A stretch of DNA of 64,000 bases from a bacterium (GCA_024742665.1 JANSYA010000005.1:1-64000), one strand, 5' to 3'; shown: positions 33,172 through 42,651, numbered from the stretch's first letter. The notes: generated from the letters alone by a model not told the origin. Translations and numbers: made by a program.

Positions 33172-34734
33172 ATGAGCTCTGGAAAACCCCACCTGAAAGA
33201 CCGGATTTTACTCGGTCTCGCCCACTATCTCGACCGCCGCATGGACCGCCGCGCACAGCGGAGCCTGCCGGACGCACCGGGCAGCCGCAAAGGCCCGCGA
33301 GTCTGGGTCGTACTGCTGCTGATCATCGCTCTGATCGTGCCGGCGCTTTCGATGGTGCCGGTATTTCGACGCCACCAGGACGCAAACCAGGCCTCCCGCA
33401 GCGTCGAAGATCAAACGGCCCAAAAGTTTCGGGCGAAACTGCCGGAGAACGCTCGCTATGCGATCGACCCGGACGGCGAAGAACGCCTGCTGTATCAGTG
33501 CGTCGCTCCCAACTCGGCCCGCGCCATCGCCAGAAAGATCTACAACTTCAGCGCCGTATTTCAGTCGGACGACCTGGCGGACGCGATTGAAAAAGCGAAT
33601 CCCACTAAGTTCAACAAAAAGCAACGTTGCATTACCGGCGAGGAACTCGCAATTCCAGAGGCGCTCTTCGCCCCGATTCAGAATACAGCTCTGGGCTGGC
33701 CGGTCGATCGACCGGTGCACGCCATGTATTTGCGCGGCGATAATACGCGCCCGGGTCGTCTGGAACGCGAAGTCGAACGCATGCGCGAAATCGGCGCGAA
33801 CGGCGTCGTCTTCGATGTAAAAGATATTATCGGCGTCGTAAACTATCGCTCCAGCGTGCCCGAAGTCGAGGCGATGCGCCGGCACTCGCCGCCGATCCGC
33901 AACCTGGCAAAGACTATCAAATATCTTCACGATCAGGGCATCTACGTAATCGCGCGCACGGCTCTGTTTCAGGACGAAAACCTGGCCATCAATCGACCGG
34001 ACCTGGCGATTAAAGACCGCGGCGCGCCCAACGGAATTTTGCTGGTAAAAGGCAAACCCCTCTGGGTCGACGCGGGCCGACCGGAAGTTCGCAAGTACAA
34101 CTTAAAGATCGTGCAGGAGCTGGTGACCCTGGGCGTCGACGAAATTCAATTCGATTATATTCGCTACCCGGCCGAGGGCAATCTTTCGCAGGTCGAATAC
34201 TATAAGCTGCCCGACGCGAATCACAAAACAGACTACCTCGTTAATTTCCTGGCGGGCGCTTTTTTACTGACGCGTCCGACCGACGTGCGAGTCAGCATCG
34301 ATATTTTCGGCATTGTCGCCTGGGGCGAAGAGGTCGACATCCGCGCGACGGGCCAGCGCCTGAATCGCATGGCGACCTTCGTGGACGTAATTTCGCCGAT
34401 GCTCTATCCTTCGCATTTCAACAGCGGCTTCGACGGCTTCGAAAACCCGGCCGACGAAGGTTATCACTTCTATTACGAAGGCGTGAAACGCGTGCTTGAG
34501 CTGAGCGAGAAACCCGGCCTGGTCGTGCGGCCCTGGCTGCAGGCCTTTCGCTGGCGCGTAAAAAATTACAACGAACGTTATATTCGCCAGCAGATCAACG
34601 GCAACCACTCCGGCGGCGGCATTGGCTGGATGATGTGGAACGCCGGCAATGATTACGATCTCGTGTATCGGGCTCTGCGCAACCGTGAGCTGACCAACGG
34701 CAACGGAGAGAAGCAAAACCGAAACGAAATCTAA
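33172..34734 (+). CDS. Putative glycoside hydrolase (DUF4015-like) with LysM-like region
   Basis: From ATG at 33172 (AGGA nine bases upstream) the protein has 520 residues. A membrane anchor lies at about 42-62 (WVVLLLIIALIVPALSMV). A LysM-like segment follows (about 95-165; SARAIARKIY ... NPTKF ... GEELAIPEAL), then a barrel domain of the DUF4015 type: VHAMYLRGDN, ANGVVFDVKD, LHDQGIYVIARTALF, VDEIQFDYIRYP and ISPMLYPSHF, ending with GGIGWMMWNAGNDY. Candidate catalytic acids are the Asp residues of FDVKD and FDYIRYP. Such proteins are thought to act on extracellular or cell-wall glycans. The upstream TTG at 33121 is an alternative start. Confidence 0.78.
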   Translation: MSSGKPHLKDRILLGLAHYLDRRMDRRAQRSLPDAPGSRKGPRVWVVLLLIIALIVPALSMVPVFRRHQDANQASRSVEDQTAQKFRAKLPENARYAIDPDGEERLLYQCVAPNSARAIARKIYNFSAVFQSDDLADAIEKANPTKFNKKQRCITGEELAIPEALFAPIQNTALGWPVDRPVHAMYLRGDNTRPGRLEREVERMREIGANGVVFDVKDIIGVVNYRSSVPEVEAMRRHSPPIRNLAKTIKYLHDQGIYVIARTALFQDENLAINRPDLAIKDRGAPNGILLVKGKPLWVDAGRPEVRKYNLKIVQELVTLGVDEIQFDYIRYPAEGNLSQVEYYKLPDANHKTDYLVNFLAGAFLLTRPTDVRVSIDIFGIVAWGEEVDIRATGQRLNRMATFVDVISPMLYPSHFNSGFDGFENPADEGYHFYYEGVKRVLELSEKPGLVVRPWLQAFRWRVKNYNERYIRQQINGNHSGGGIGWMMWNAGNDYDLVYRALRNRELTNGNGEKQNRNEI

Positions 34735-34855
34735 TCGCGGGCGCCGACCCAGGCGCTCTGGAGTGAACTCGCTTAAAATACTTCCGATTCGGCGGCGTCA
34801 ATCGCTTAGTTTTTGAGTTCCACCCAGGGGCGCTCCAAAATAAGTTGGGAGTTGG

Positions 34856-36073
34856 ATGGCATCCACCCATTCCATAGTTCCGGCGCTCCTGCGCCCCTTT
34901 TTCCAGCCGATCGTATCCGTTTCCGACGGGTCGATCTATGGATACGAGGTCCTCGCCCGACAGCTAAACGAAGCCGGTGAGATTCAGAACATTGGGTCTT
35001 TTTTCAACGATCCGACGGTATCCGAAAACGAACGCATCGCGGTAGATCGCACCGTGCGCGAATTGGCTTTTCAGCAGTTGAAAAGTCAGCAGCAGCACGG
35101 AGCCCGACGCCTCTTTATTAATATTCATCCCGCGTGGATTTATAATTATCGGGAACGCGACGAAACATTTCCGACGATTCGAATGATGGACGAAGTCGGC
35201 CTGGCCGGCGAGAATCTGATCGTCGAAATCACCGAACAAAATTTTCAAGAAGCCGATTTCGACTTCCTGAACGGCCTGATCGACCGCTATCGCGAACGCG
35301 GTATTAAAATCGCAATCGACGATTTCAGCTTTCCAAATTTCGATCGCCTGCTTTCGATCAAACCGGATTTCGTTAAAGTCGACATCCAGCTGGTCAAGAA
35401 AAGCGCTCAAAACCAGGATTATAAAAAGCTGGTCGGCTATATTTCGAATTTCTGCCAGGACCTCGGTATTTCCGTTATCTTCGAAGGCGTCGAAACGCTG
35501 CATGAACTGGAAAACGCGATCGAATCCGGCGGCAGCCTGATTCAAGGCTGGTTTTTATCGAAAGCCGACGCCGACTTTCAGGAAGCGGATTCTTATAAGC
35601 AGCCGATTCAACTCGGACTCAACAACGTCATCTATCGCTCGCGCCACTCCAGCCAGAACATCGTTAAGATCGAACACAACATGAATAAGTATCTGCGGCT
35701 GGTGATCGAACGAGAACAGCTGTTTCGCCGCTCCAATCTGGACGAAGCTCTGAATCGCATCCTGCCCTTTTTGCCGCCCCAGTGCTTTCGCGTTTTTATT
35801 TGCGACGGCTACGGCCTGCAGCGCTCTTCGAATTATACCCGTCTGGATAATTCAACGAACTCCGCTGACTTTCGCATTCACCCCGAACACCGCGGAAAAA
35901 ACTGGGGCTGGCGGCCGTACTTTTTCAATAACCTGGTGCGCATGAAAGAATGGGAGCGCGGCGTCATCTCCCACGAATACGTCGACGTCGAATCCCGCCG
36001 CCGCACGCTGACCTTCTCCTACCCGATCAGCGGGGATCTGTTTATCTTTTTGGACTTCTTCGCGGAAGGCTGA
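34856..36073 (+). CDS. EAL-domain protein, likely cyclic-di-GMP phosphodiesterase
   Basis: The 405-residue protein begins directly with an EAL domain (about 12-240). The first motif is EVL (Glu31) instead of EAL, which is tolerated in active enzymes. Other catalytic residues are visible: Asn in NIHP, Glu in VEITEQ, the Asp-Asp pair in AIDDFSF, Lys/Asp in KPDFVKVD, Glu in FEGVETL and Gln in IQGWF. The C-terminal part (about 265-405) is a mixed domain that I read as a sensory region of the YkuI C-terminal type (FRVFICDGYG, RPYFFN). It would degrade c-di-GMP in response to an unknown signal. Confidence 0.83.
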   Translation: MASTHSIVPALLRPFFQPIVSVSDGSIYGYEVLARQLNEAGEIQNIGSFFNDPTVSENERIAVDRTVRELAFQQLKSQQQHGARRLFINIHPAWIYNYRERDETFPTIRMMDEVGLAGENLIVEITEQNFQEADFDFLNGLIDRYRERGIKIAIDDFSFPNFDRLLSIKPDFVKVDIQLVKKSAQNQDYKKLVGYISNFCQDLGISVIFEGVETLHELENAIESGGSLIQGWFLSKADADFQEADSYKQPIQLGLNNVIYRSRHSSQNIVKIEHNMNKYLRLVIEREQLFRRSNLDEALNRILPFLPPQCFRVFICDGYGLQRSSNYTRLDNSTNSADFRIHPEHRGKNWGWRPYFFNNLVRMKEWERGVISHEYVDVESRRRTLTFSYPISGDLFIFLDFFAEG

Positions 36074-36315
36074 GTAACTCCGCAGGAGTTACGAAGAAAA
36101 GATTTACGACAAGAGCCGGGCTTCCACGCAGCCCACTCTACGAATCGCAATTCTTTGGATCGCGAGAGCGATCCGCGGAGTCTGCGCCGGACCTGAGTAA
36201 CTCCGCAGGAGTTACGAAGAAAAGATTTACGGCAACAGCCGGGCTTCCACGCAGCCTACCCCACGAATCTCAATTTTTTGGATCGCGAGAGCGATCCGCG
36301 AAGTCTGCCCGAACC
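36071..36315. repeat. Two tandem imperfect copies of a 122-bp repeat with two hairpins each
   Basis: Copies run 36071-36193 and 36194-36315 and differ at about 13 positions by eye. Each holds two dyads: AACTCC/GGAGTT (3-base loop) and GGATCGC/GCGATCC around GAGA. The first copy begins at the EAL stop codon; the second ends next to the ammonium transporter stop codon. It lies between convergent genes, so it could act as a two-way transcript end or be a REP/BIME-like element. Confidence 0.85.
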
Positions 36316-37779
36316 TCAGACCAGCTCGGGATAGGCTTCGTTGCCGTGCTCGACCAGATCCAGACCTTCGAGCTCTTCTTCTTCGTCGACCCGCAGACCG
36401 ATCGTTAACTTCAGAATTCCAAAGATTATGAGGCCGCAGCCGAAGGCCCAGACGAAGCCGGCCAGAACGCCGATGCCCTGAATATAGAGCTGCTCGATGC
36501 CGCCGCCGTAGAATAAACCTCGAACGCCGTCGCCGAAATCGGGATGCGCGAAGAGGCCGACCGCCAGGGTGCCCCAGGCGCCGTTCACTCCATGCACGGA
36601 GATCGCGCCGACCGGGTCGTCCACTCGAAGCTTATCGAAAAGAATTACGGAAAAAACGCAAATCACGCCGGAGATGATGCCGATCATCGCCGAACCGAAG
36701 ATGTCGACATTATAACAGCCCGCAGTGATGGCCACCAGGCCAGACAGCACACCGTTGATCATCATTGAAATGTCCGGTCGGCGAAACATCAACCAGGAAG
36801 TGATCATGGCCGTTAGCCCGCCCGCCGCCGCCGCGATATTGGTCGTGACCGCAATGATCGCGAAATCGCCGCCGCCGATCGCGGTGGTGCTGCCGGGATT
36901 GAAACCGAACCAGCCCAGCCACAGCATAAAAGCGCCCAGGGTCGCCATCGACATATTGTGACCGAAGATCGGCATGATCGCCCCGTCAGCAGTATATTTA
37001 CCGTAACGGGGGCCGACCAGAATCGCGCCGGCAAGTCCCAGCCAGCCCCCCACGCTATGTACGACGGTAGAGCCGGCGAAATCAATGAAACCCAGCTTGA
37101 CCAGGAATCCCTCCTGGCCGTCGTCAAAGAGATTCGACCAGGCGAAGCTGCCGAATACAGGATATACGACGGCCGAAATTAAAACAGTGCCAATGATATA
37201 GGTGTGAAATTTCGTTCGTTCTGCGATGGCACCGGAGACGATGGTCGCCGCGGTCGCGCAAAACACGAGTTGAAACATAAAGAAGGCGTAGCTCTTGCCG
37301 ACCGGTTTGCCGTCGGCGTCGTTGAGCATATCGGTCGCGGGACCGGGCGAACCCAAACCCACGCCGTCGATCACCAGCGGACCGAACATAATCGCGAAAC
37401 CGGCCAGCCAGAACATCAGGGAACCCGCGCTGAAGTCGATCAGGTTCTTCATCAAGATGTTCACGACGTTCTTCGTACGAATAAAGCCCGCTTCGACGTA
37501 TGAAAAACCGGCCTGCATGAAGAACACGAGAAAAGCCGCCAGACAGATCCAGAGAGTGTCGACGTCTTCGGCGAAAGAATCGTACTTCGCCTGTAGCTCG
37601 GCAAGGGCCGCAGCATCGACGAGAGCCGGCGACTCCGCTTCAGAGCCGGACACCGCCTCCTCGACTCCCTGGGCCATCAGCCCGCTGGAACCCGCAATTA
37701 GAATCGTCGTAAGCGCGAAGGCGGAGAGCGCCCTCAAGCACTTCGCGGATTTCGAACATCGGTATAGCATGTTTTGCAT
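36316..37779 (-). CDS. amt: Ammonium transporter (Amt/AmtB)
   Basis: The 487-residue protein has an N-terminal signal-like helix (about 15-37), a short periplasmic segment and 11 membrane helices of the Amt fold. Pore histidines are in GSTVVHSVGGWLG and AISVHGVNGAWG; the phenylalanine-gate and Asp regions (FFMQAGFSYVEAGF, IDFAGST) are intact. The C-terminal tail ends DLVEHGNEAYPELV, the usual cytoplasmic switch that contacts GlnK/PII, although no glnK lies beside it. It starts 34 bases after the stop of a GAF-PP2C-TPR gene, so it may be co-transcribed with it. Compare the Amt-kinase fusion at 10212. Confidence 0.95.
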   Translation of the reverse strand: MQNMLYRCSKSAKCLRALSAFALTTILIAGSSGLMAQGVEEAVSGSEAESPALVDAAALAELQAKYDSFAEDVDTLWICLAAFLVFFMQAGFSYVEAGFIRTKNVVNILMKNLIDFSAGSLMFWLAGFAIMFGPLVIDGVGLGSPGPATDMLNDADGKPVGKSYAFFMFQLVFCATAATIVSGAIAERTKFHTYIIGTVLISAVVYPVFGSFAWSNLFDDGQEGFLVKLGFIDFAGSTVVHSVGGWLGLAGAILVGPRYGKYTADGAIMPIFGHNMSMATLGAFMLWLGWFGFNPGSTTAIGGGDFAIIAVTTNIAAAAGGLTAMITSWLMFRRPDISMMINGVLSGLVAITAGCYNVDIFGSAMIGIISGVICVFSVILFDKLRVDDPVGAISVHGVNGAWGTLAVGLFAHPDFGDGVRGLFYGGGIEQLYIQGIGVLAGFVWAFGCGLIIFGILKLTIGLRVDEEEELEGLDLVEHGNEAYPELV

Positions 37780-37813
37780 ATATTAAAATTCCTCGCGAAT
37801 CGGGACGCGAAGC

Positions 37814-39610
37814 TCAGGACTCAGAGCCGGCCTGACTTTCCACGGAAGCCAGTGCGGCTTTGATCTGTTCGTTGCCGGGATTGCTTTTGATCGCCTGACC
37901 GAGGATGCGCACAGCCTTCGGCGTTTGTTTGAGTTTCAGATAGCAGCGCGCGAGCATCAGGCTGGCGTCGGCGAAGGCGTGATCGATGACGAGAGCGCGC
38001 TTGAATTCGCGTTTCGCCTTCGTGACTTCGCCGGACTTATAATAGACGTTGCCGAGCATGTACAGAGTCTGCGCTCCGGATTCGCCGCTGGTCTCGATAT
38101 ATTCTTCGAGGTAGCGCGCGGTCGATGCGTAATCTTGTTCGCGATAGTACAGTCGCGCGAGCAGCAGCAGGTTATCGTGCAGCGAGGGTTCGAAACTGTA
38201 GGCCTTCGAGCCGTGCGTGAAAGCGCGATTGTTATTGCCGGCTTTCAAAGCCTTGCGCGCTTCGCGATAGGATTCCTGGGCCATGGGCAGATTCGGATTG
38301 CACATGGTCATTACGATATTGACATCGTCGCCGCGCGGCACATTGCCCACGAAGGCCTTCCAGCGATCCACAACCGCGTTGCAGAGCTCGCCGACCTGGT
38401 AGTTTTTGCCCGTCTCGGATAGCGCGGCGTTTTGTTCGTGCAGCCAGTACAGCAAACGTTCGAGTCCGGCCTCTTCGCCCTCCTCGTTGCGCTGTTCGGT
38501 CATACCGTCGGTATAGGTCACGAGAATATCGCCGGGATTAAGCTTACCGAAAACTTCCGGATAGTCTTCGCGACGGGCCTGCATAATACCCAGGGGAATG
38601 CCTGGCGCGTCGATCTGTTCGAAGGTATTGCTGGACTTTACGTACTTAATCAGATGGTTGTGCCCGCCGTTTACGAACGAGTAGCTGTGGTCGGCGTAAA
38701 TACGAATCAGCTGCACCGTGAAATAGGTTTCCGCCGGCAGCTTCGGGCGAATCGATTCGCCGAGTTCTTCCATAATCTCGGGCAGGCCCATCCCCGCGTC
38801 CACGCAGCGACGAAATTCGTGGTGAATAGTGACGGTCACCAGGGCCGCCGAAACTCCGTGACCCGAAACGTCCGCCGCAAGTATTGAAACCGAATTGCCC
38901 TTGCGAATCACATCGAAGTAGTCGCCTGAGACTTCGACCATCGGCTCGTAGTACGAACCGAAGTGAATGCTGTTCCAGGGTTGAATCTCAGACTGGATGA
39001 TCTGACCCTGCACAATCCGACCCATCTTCAGGTCATCATTGATTCGCTTTTGTGCGTCGATCAAACCCTCGATCAATCGCACTTCGTTCATGGCCAGACC
39101 GAGCTGCGAAGACATCGACTCGAGAATCTCCAGGTCGTCTTCTTTGTAAAAATGCGGAATGTCTTTTTCGATCGAGATCGTTCCCAGCAGGGAATCTTTG
39201 TAGAGGATCGGAACGACCACTACACACTGAGTGGTTTCGCCGTCGTCGGTCAGCTCGGGGTGGCGAGTCAGGTCCGGAATCAACTGCGACGTACGAGTTG
39301 CAACGACCTGCCCGGAATATCCTTCGCCCTCGGTCAGAGCCCGCCGCGGCGGCTCCGTTTCGGTCATAAAACGCGTGGGGCGCAGGTTCGTCCCGTCCCA
39401 GGTGCGCAGAGTGACGTTGTCGACTTCGAAGATCTCGTCACAGATAGTGAGGAGTCGGTCGAACAGCTCCTCTTCACTGTTCGCGTTGGCGAACTCCGTG
39501 CTTATATATAGAAGAATATCGATTTTGTTTTTGGCTGTTAAACCGCCGACGACCGTCCGATTACCGCGATAGCTAACAACTCGACGTTTTCCGTATTTTA
39601 CTTCGATCAT
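37814..39610 (-). CDS. GAF-PP2C (RsbU/SpoIIE) phosphatase with C-terminal TPR repeats
   Basis: The 598-residue soluble protein has a short basic start, a GAF domain (about 30-180), a linker helix, a PP2C/SpoIIE phosphatase domain (about 210-430) and four or five TPR-like repeats (about 450-590). Phosphatase metal-binding acids are visible in VSGDYFDV, LAADVSGHG, TYTDGMTEQRN and PRGDDVNIV. It would dephosphorylate a STAS-type antagonist in a partner-switch pathway; two STAS proteins occur elsewhere in the window (7437, 51406), not adjacent. It is directly upstream of amt, which suggests a link to ammonium uptake or shared expression. Confidence 0.87.
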   Translation of the reverse strand: MIEVKYGKRRVVSYRGNRTVVGGLTAKNKIDILLYISTEFANANSEEELFDRLLTICDEIFEVDNVTLRTWDGTNLRPTRFMTETEPPRRALTEGEGYSGQVVATRTSQLIPDLTRHPELTDDGETTQCVVVVPILYKDSLLGTISIEKDIPHFYKEDDLEILESMSSQLGLAMNEVRLIEGLIDAQKRINDDLKMGRIVQGQIIQSEIQPWNSIHFGSYYEPMVEVSGDYFDVIRKGNSVSILAADVSGHGVSAALVTVTIHHEFRRCVDAGMGLPEIMEELGESIRPKLPAETYFTVQLIRIYADHSYSFVNGGHNHLIKYVKSSNTFEQIDAPGIPLGIMQARREDYPEVFGKLNPGDILVTYTDGMTEQRNEEGEEAGLERLLYWLHEQNAALSETGKNYQVGELCNAVVDRWKAFVGNVPRGDDVNIVMTMCNPNLPMAQESYREARKALKAGNNNRAFTHGSKAYSFEPSLHDNLLLLARLYYREQDYASTARYLEEYIETSGESGAQTLYMLGNVYYKSGEVTKAKREFKRALVIDHAFADASLMLARCYLKLKQTPKAVRILGQAIKSNPGNEQIKAALASVESQAGSES

Positions 39611-40090
39611 ACTGCGCTCCGGGCGTCCTCAACTCATTCCAGCGGAAAAAGGAAGACGGTATTGTTAAGCAATTCCCATGCCAGGCGCAGTCTGGCCTTC
39701 GCAGCCGTTTTTTCGGAGCAAATTCCGGCAGATCTGCCCATATTACAGGCACCCTGGACGCCCAAAAATAAAGCAGGCCTGAAAATGTCTGACAATGAGC
39801 CGGGAATCAGGATGCGTGGATAAAGCGTGAGGAAAAAAAGAGGACCATGACCCAGTTTTTTATTTGCTTTATTTTTGTTTAGTAGTAATCTGGATGGACT
39901 CGAAGGCGAGTCGTCGGGCCAGACGAAATTCCCTTCTTAAACATTTCCCGAGTGCTTTACACCTGCGCATGATGGCCCGGCGATTCGCCCTCATTTTTTG
40001 CTCGAAACCTTCGCCCTGTCTGGCGGTCCTAACCCTGACGACCCTGCAAGCTCCGGCTGCGAAAAATTCGGTCGCTCTTTCCGGTATTCT
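39611..40090. other. 480-bp intergenic region between divergent genes
   Basis: This is the longest gene-free stretch. It should hold the promoters for the GAF-PP2C gene and for egtB. It includes an AT-rich patch at about 39840-39900. A 76-codon plus-strand frame from TTG at 39864 ends with an ATGA overlap at the egtB start, but its predicted product is low-complexity and basic, and a minus-strand frame covers the same bases. I do not call either as a gene. No operator, riboswitch or terminator could be recognised. Confidence 0.5.
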
Positions 40091-41560
40091 ATGACGCAAT
40101 CCGCACCCGCTACCCCTCTGGTCTCATCTGGCTCGCAGGACTGGCAAGTCCTCGCGAATCGCTATCGTTCCGTTCGCGCCTACACCGAGCAAATCTGCGC
40201 GCCACTCGAAGCCGAAGATCACGTGATTCAGCCGCATCCCGATGTCAGTCCGCCCAAATGGCACCTGGGCCATACGACCTGGTTCTTCGAAAGCTTCCTG
40301 CTGGAAAGATTCGCGCCGGACTACCGCGCATTCCATCCACGCTTCGCCTTTTTGTTTAACTCATACTATGAAAGCGTCGGCGAACGCGTCGAGCGCCCGC
40401 GAAGGGGCATGCTGTCGCGACCCACTCTTGATGTGGTGCTGGACTATCGGCACGCCGTCGACGCGGCCATGCACAAAACCTTTGCGGCCATTGAGTCGGC
40501 GTCGCCCGAAGCGCGCGCCGAATTTCAACAGCTGGTCGAAATCGGCCTGCACCACGAACAACAGCATCAGGAACTGCTCTTTACCGATCTCAAAAACATT
40601 CTGTTTCAGAATCCGCTGCTGCCGGCCTATCGCAGCGACTCCGCCGCCAATCTTTCGGCGGAGTCCTCTCCGCCGCGCTGGCTCGACGTTCCCGGCGGTC
40701 TGTATACAATCGGCGTCGACGCTAACGATCCGGCCTTCGCTTACGATAACGAAAGCCCTGAACATCAGGTATACTTGAATCCCTACGCAATAGCCGATCG
40801 CCCCGTAAACTGCGGAGAGTTCCTGGAGTTTATTCGTGACGATGGCTATTTCGATTTTCGCCACTGGCTTTCCGACGGCTGGAGCCGCGTTTGCAGCGAA
40901 GGCTGGCGGGCGCCGCTCTACTGGCTCCCTCGCGACGTCGAAGAAACTGGCCGCCGACAGATTTCCGACAAAGACGCGGACCTGGTGATGTACACTCTGG
41001 GCGGCGTGCGTGAAATCGATCCAGCCGAACCCGTGTGCCATATCAGCTACTATGAAGCGGCCGCGTTCGCCAGCTGGGCCGGGAAACGCCTGCCAACCGA
41101 AGCCGAGTGGGAAGTCGCAGTGCGGCAGTTGCAAATTCAGCCGACCAATCAGAGTAACGTTGCCGGTTTGGCCGAACACGGCGTGCCCTTTCCCGGTCGC
41201 TATCATCCCGCTCCGGCGAATGCAAAAAACGACTCGCGGACCGCGGCCGAGGCTCCCGGTTCGAACAATGCCAGAGCAAATGGCGCCGACGCTCAGGCCC
41301 AACAGATCTTCGGCGACGTGTGGGAGTGGACCGGCAGCGCCTATCTCGCGTATCCCGGCTATCGCTCGCTGGACGGAGCGCTTGGCGAGTACAACGGAAA
41401 GTTCATGAGCGATCAGATGGTGCTGCGAGGCGGCTCGTGCGTAACGCCGGCCGGTCATATACGCGCAGGCTATCGAAACTTTTTCCAGCCCTTTCAGCGC
41501 TGGCAGTTCAGCGGTTTGCGCCTGGCTGAAGACGCCGCCGGGCGAAACGATCAAACTTGA
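40091..41560 (+). CDS. egtB: Ergothioneine biosynthesis sulfoxide synthase EgtB-like
   Basis: EgtB joins cysteine or gamma-glutamylcysteine to hercynine using O2 and iron. From ATG at 40091 the protein has 489 residues. The iron site is complete: His58 and His61 region in PPKWHLGHTTWFFE and the H-x3-H-x-E motif in LHHEQQHQELLF. A formylglycine-generating-enzyme-like sulfatase-modifying domain follows (about 200-480), with ending GGSCVTPAGHIRAGYRNFF. No egtD (histidine methyltransferase) lies next to it, so the pathway partner must be elsewhere or the product is a different sulfoxide (ovothiol OvoA is a relative). A fructosamine-kinase-like gene follows 15 bases later. Confidence 0.85.
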   Translation: MTQSAPATPLVSSGSQDWQVLANRYRSVRAYTEQICAPLEAEDHVIQPHPDVSPPKWHLGHTTWFFESFLLERFAPDYRAFHPRFAFLFNSYYESVGERVERPRRGMLSRPTLDVVLDYRHAVDAAMHKTFAAIESASPEARAEFQQLVEIGLHHEQQHQELLFTDLKNILFQNPLLPAYRSDSAANLSAESSPPRWLDVPGGLYTIGVDANDPAFAYDNESPEHQVYLNPYAIADRPVNCGEFLEFIRDDGYFDFRHWLSDGWSRVCSEGWRAPLYWLPRDVEETGRRQISDKDADLVMYTLGGVREIDPAEPVCHISYYEAAAFASWAGKRLPTEAEWEVAVRQLQIQPTNQSNVAGLAEHGVPFPGRYHPAPANAKNDSRTAAEAPGSNNARANGADAQAQQIFGDVWEWTGSAYLAYPGYRSLDGALGEYNGKFMSDQMVLRGGSCVTPAGHIRAGYRNFFQPFQRWQFSGLRLAEDAAGRNDQT

Positions 41561-41575
41561 ATCGCGAAGTGTTTC

Positions 41576-42547
41576 GTGAAACCTGTTGATTCGAATCGCA
41601 TTCACGCCGCAGTTCACGCGGGCGTGCAAACTATCTTCGGAGAAGAAGCGAAAGTCCAGAGCGTAGAGTTTCACAGCAGCAGTCTTTTTGATCTGTATAA
41701 AGTACGGCTCACAATAAAAGACGAAAGCCGAGCCGAATCTTCGCGGGGCGCGCCAGGCGTTGAGAGCGGACGCCTGATCGCAGCGAAAATTGTGGCGTCG
41801 GCCGAGATGGGCGCAACCGAATGCGAAGGCCTGCAGGCTCTGGCCGCAGCAGGAGCCCCGACGCCCGCATGCTACGGGCACTTCGCCGCACCGGATCAGG
41901 GACTGGCCCTGCTGTTCATGGATCTTCTCGCGCCGCAGGCTCGGACCGCGAAGGCCGGGTCGGGACGCCTGGACCCGGGTCAGGAACTGGCTGCGGATCT
42001 TCTGCGGCTGTATACGCCCGCGCCGCCTGGAACTAAATTCGGCTGGCATCGCTCTAATTTCATCGGCTCGCTGGTGCAAACCAACCACCTGTACGAACGC
42101 TTCTCCGATTTCTGGTGGCAGGACCGGCTGGAGGCCCAGCTTCGCGCGGCAGGCAAGCGCGGCCTGCTCGATGGGAACATCGGCCGGGAACTGGAAGCCG
42201 TGCATGCGCGCTGCGTTCGCGACTGGGATCTGGATCGCTGCGTGCCCCGCCTGGTGCACGGCGATCTGTGGAGCGGCAACCTGCTCCATGGTCCGGGCGG
42301 CCGAATGCATCTAATCGACCCCTCGGTTGCTTATTCGAATCCGGAACAGGACCTGGCAATGCTGGATCTTTTTGGCAGCCGCCTGAGCGCCGGACAGCTG
42401 GAAGATATCGCACGCGTTGCGGGCGTCGGCCCGGGACTGACCGATCGGATTGCCTACTGGCAGCTTTATCCTCTGCTCGTGCATGTGAATATTTTCGGAG
42501 GCGGCTACATTGGACAGCTTCGCGCCGCGCTGCGCGTATATCGATAG
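41576..42547 (+). CDS. Fructosamine-kinase-like phosphotransferase
   Basis: This 323-residue protein has the aminoglycoside-phosphotransferase-like kinase fold, closest in layout to fructosamine kinases. The catalytic loop RLVHGDLWSGNLLH and the metal motif LIDPSVAYSNPEQDLAM (usual form DPA..YG..E.DLAM) are both clear; the N-lobe Lys and Glu (IAAKIVAS, ...EGLQALAAAG) are visible. The family phosphorylates glycated lysine to allow deglycation. It is 15 bases downstream of egtB and probably co-transcribed. A possible Met start is the ATG of GTGAAACCT context; the GTG at 41576 is used here, as an in-frame ATG is not nearby. Confidence 0.8.
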   Translation: MKPVDSNRIHAAVHAGVQTIFGEEAKVQSVEFHSSSLFDLYKVRLTIKDESRAESSRGAPGVESGRLIAAKIVASAEMGATECEGLQALAAAGAPTPACYGHFAAPDQGLALLFMDLLAPQARTAKAGSGRLDPGQELAADLLRLYTPAPPGTKFGWHRSNFIGSLVQTNHLYERFSDFWWQDRLEAQLRAAGKRGLLDGNIGRELEAVHARCVRDWDLDRCVPRLVHGDLWSGNLLHGPGGRMHLIDPSVAYSNPEQDLAMLDLFGSRLSAGQLEDIARVAGVGPGLTDRIAYWQLYPLLVHVNIFGGGYIGQLRAALRVYR

Positions 42548-42651
42548 ACAGAATTTACGGGGCCGCTGATTTTCTGTCATCCGGCCGAAGATCGACCTGC
42601 TACAGGCTTCGGTTTTGCAGCGGCCCGGAGATTTTCGATCGAGGACAGGGC

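Noticed and set aside
39864..40094. Plus-strand frame of 76 codons ending with an ATGA overlap at the egtB start
   Set aside because: The product is basic, low-complexity and without a recognisable fold; the start is TTG without a ribosome site; a minus-strand frame covers the same bases. The overlap could be chance.
40361..42310. A 649-codon minus-strand frame opposite egtB and the fructosamine-kinase gene
   Set aside because: It is long only because of high GC content. It crosses two well-supported plus-strand genes and has no motif.
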